The notes under the pieces: generated by a model
The model's database searches: none
Seen by the model: the letters and a program-made list of their open reading frames with translations, nothing else
What the model was told of the DNA's origin: nothing
Shown: in pieces, positions 6,412-7,939 of the stretch
Layout: each line of letters begins with the position of its first letter
Position numbering within the stretch: position 1 is the first letter of the stretch
From: Holophagaceae bacterium UBA692
Lineage (GTDB): Bacteria > Acidobacteriota > Holophagae > Holophagales > Holophagaceae
NCBI GenBank assembly: GCA_002297665.1
Contig: DBMS01000164.1
Location: 1-7,939 of the forward strand
Length of the DNA: 7,939 bases
Direction: 5' to 3'
Program-made: the position numbers and the translations under genes

Positions 6412-6522
6412 TGGCTTGCAGGTGGCCGGGAAGCGAGCACAATCCTCACCAATTTCACCCTTACACAGGATTTACCGATGACTCCTTAATGGCGTCGATC
6501 GTTCCCTCCCCCATCCAGGCAC

Positions 6523-6530
6523 AAAAGGAG
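6523..6530 (+). promoter_or_regulatory. ribosome binding site of the second chemoreceptor
   Basis: AAAAGGAG, five bases before the ATG at 6536. This strong site settles the start of a gene whose 3' end is outside the window. Confidence 0.8.
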
Positions 6531-6535
6531 AAGTC

Positions 6536-7939
6536 ATGTCCTTCTTGAACAACCTCCGCCTTTCCGCCCGGCTTCTGCTCGCCTTCCTCGTCGTGTCGAT
6601 CCTATCCGTCGGGGTGGGCCTAACCGGCCTGAGGGGAACCTCCACGGTCGCGGGGCTCATGCACAAGGTCTACACCGACAACGTTCTGGGCCAGAACTAC
6701 CTGGCCAACTGCATCGTGCGCGTGGCCGCCCTGCAGTTGCGGGTGGTGTACATGGTCATGGCCCCGGACGAGAAGGGACGCGCGGCCGAGCTCGCCAACA
6801 TCGAGCTGGCCAAGAAGGAGTTCCTGGAATGGTCCAAGAAGGAGCGGGCCACGAACATGAGCGACGCCGAGAAGGCCCTCTGGGCGGATTTCGACCCCAA
6901 GTGGACCGCCTACGGGGAGACGATCCGGAAGATATCAGCCCTGATGGACGACAAGAAGGTCGAGGACGCGAAGAAGGTGACGATGCTGGAGGCGAGGTCC
7001 AAGTACCTGGAACTCCGCGCCATCCTCGTCAAGATCCTGGACGACAACGGCCACGTGGCCGAAGAGGCCGACAAGGCCGGGGCGGCCACCTACGAGGGGC
7101 TCCGGCGCAACCTCATCATCACCATGGCCGCGGGCTTCGCGCTGGCCATGGGGCTGGGGCTGGTGGTGACCCGGATGATCAAGCGGCAGGTGGGAGGCGA
7201 ACCCGCGGAGGCTGCCTCCATCGCCCAGCAGGTGGCGGCCGGGGACCTGGCGGTACGGGTGGACCTGCAGCCGGGCGACACGACGAGCATGATGGCGTCC
7301 ATCAAGAACATGGTTGAAAAACTCGCCAGCGTGGTGGGGCAGGTGCAGGAGGCCTCCCAGTCGCTGGTGGGCGCCTCGGAGCAGCTCAGCTCCACCGCCC
7401 AGTCCCTCAGCCAGGGGGCCAGTGAACAGGCGGCGAGCGTGGAGGAGACCAGCGCCTCCGTGGAGGAGATGAGCGCTTCTATCGCCCAGAACAACGAGAA
7501 TGCCAAGGTGACCGGGGACATCGCCACCCGGACCGCCAAGGAGACGGTGGAAGGGGGCCAGGCGGTGAGGGAGACGGTGGGCGCCATGAAGCAGATCGCC
7601 CAGAAGATCGCCATCATCGATGACATCGCCTACCAGACCAACCTGCTGGCCCTGAACGCGGCCATCGAGGCGGGCCGCGCCGGGGAACACGGCAAGGGCT
7701 TCGCGGTGGTGGCCGCCGAGGTGCGCAAACTGGCCGAGCGCAGCCAGGTGGCCGCCGAGGAGATCAGCGGGCTCGCCTCGGGCAGCGTGGACCTGGCCGA
7801 GCGGGCAGGGAAGCTTCTGGACACCATCGTCCCGTCCATCCAGAAGACCTCCGACCTGGTCATGGAGATCGCCGCCGCCTCGGCGGAGCAGAATTCCGGC
7901 GTGGGCCAGATCAACGCGGCCATCGGCCAGATCAGCCAG
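6536..7939 (+). CDS. methyl-accepting chemotaxis protein, 3' truncated by window edge
   Basis: The frame is open from ATG 6536 to the last base, giving 468 residues with no stop; the C-terminal part lies beyond the window. TM1 is at about 11-32, a periplasmic helical sensor (4HB_MCP-like) at 34-190, TM2 at 192-212, and HAMP at 213-264 with GGEP and AGDL. The signalling domain starts near 279, has the tip NLLALNAAIEAGRAGEHG at 369-386, and an N-terminal methylation site at Glu303/304. The sensor is rich in charged residues (for example the Lys/Glu-rich 93-103 and 139-148) and shows no clear similarity to that of the preceding receptor. The signalling half matches the first receptor at 158 of 174 residues, without gaps. 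It has the same one-heptad-shorter (34H-like) arms. It may be co-transcribed with the first receptor across 151 bases; no clear sigma-28 site of its own is seen. Ligand unknown. Confidence 0.95.
   Translation, partial: MSFLNNLRLSARLLLAFLVVSILSVGVGLTGLRGTSTVAGLMHKVYTDNVLGQNYLANCIVRVAALQLRVVYMVMAPDEKGRAAELANIELAKKEFLEWSKKERATNMSDAEKALWADFDPKWTAYGETIRKISALMDDKKVEDAKKVTMLEARSKYLELRAILVKILDDNGHVAEEADKAGAATYEGLRRNLIITMAAGFALAMGLGLVVTRMIKRQVGGEPAEAASIAQQVAAGDLAVRVDLQPGDTTSMMASIKNMVEKLASVVGQVQEASQSLVGASEQLSSTAQSLSQGASEQAASVEETSASVEEMSASIAQNNENAKVTGDIATRTAKETVEGGQAVRETVGAMKQIAQKIAIIDDIAYQTNLLALNAAIEAGRAGEHGKGFAVVAAEVRKLAERSQVAAEEISGLASGSVDLAERAGKLLDTIVPSIQKTSDLVMEIAAASAEQNSGVGQINAAIGQISQ
7619..7677 (+). 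repeat. 59-base perfect direct repeat, copy 2 (MCP tip)
   Basis: Identical to 5875-5933 and in the same reading position of the second receptor (hairpin tip). Recombination between the copies would leave one chimeric receptor, joining the first sensor to the second tail, and delete 1744 bases. Confidence 0.95.

Noticed and set aside
6416..6443. TTGCAG-N16-CACAAT as a sigma-70 promoter for the second receptor
   Set aside because: Matches only 3/6 and 4/6 positions with a short spacer, too weak to list as a promoter.
6474..6481. ACCGATGA as a sigma-28 -10 element for the second receptor
   Set aside because: No TAAA lies 14-16 bases upstream.
6412..6535. Cyclic-di-GMP (GEMM) riboswitch before the second receptor, suggested by TTACCGATG
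   Set aside because: The conserved core sequence and paired arms of that riboswitch are not present upstream.
1..7939. CRISPR array, tRNA/rRNA genes, transposase or attachment sites
   Set aside because: No regularly spaced short repeats, RNA-gene-like sequence, transposase-like protein or terminal inverted repeats were found; the only long repeat is the shared receptor module.

Overview
The window is a stretch of GC-rich bacterial chromosome (the coding parts have strongly G/C-biased third positions). It holds six protein-coding genes and no RNA gene, CRISPR array or insertion sequence that I can see. The gene content suggests an environmental, motile, Gram-negative bacterium: a large outer-membrane DUF5916 protein, chemoreceptors with short 34H-like signalling arms, and a sigma-28-type promoter. 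A Holophagae/Geothrix-like member of the Acidobacteriota would fit. That placement is an impression from protein style, not a search result.

Layout. (1) 43-840 (+): a short-chain dehydrogenase that strongly resembles the SDR16C (retinol/17-beta-hydroxysteroid dehydrogenase-like) group. (2) 827-1393 (-): a four-helix membrane protein of unknown function, convergent with the dehydrogenase and sharing its last 14 bases. (3) 1514-3934 (+): a secreted protein with a CBM9-like domain followed by a DUF5916 beta-barrel, divergent from (2) across a 120-base gap. (4) 3940-4509 (-): a thioredoxin-fold protein that keeps only one of the two CxxC cysteines, convergent with (3) and separated from it by 5 bases. 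(5) 4774-6384 (+): a complete methyl-accepting chemotaxis protein (MCP). (6) 6536-7939 (+): a second MCP that runs off the right edge.

The first half is a mosaic of alternating-strand genes with no obvious shared pathway. The second half is a chemoreceptor pair. The two MCPs have unrelated-looking ligand-sensing halves but nearly identical cytoplasmic signalling halves: 158 of 174 residues are the same by hand count, and there is a 59-base perfect DNA repeat through the hairpin tip. They probably feed the same CheA/CheW array with different inputs. A good sigma-28 (FliA/SigD) promoter match lies about 85 bases upstream of the first MCP, which ties it to the flagellar regulon. The AT-rich gap 4573-4660, between the thioredoxin-like gene and the first MCP, is the main regulatory island of the window.

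I do not see a convincing new multi-gene system. The points most worth a second look are the sigma-28 promoter and terminator-like element ahead of the receptor pair, the near-identical signalling modules, the SDR16C-like dehydrogenase, and the single-cysteine thioredoxin-like protein.
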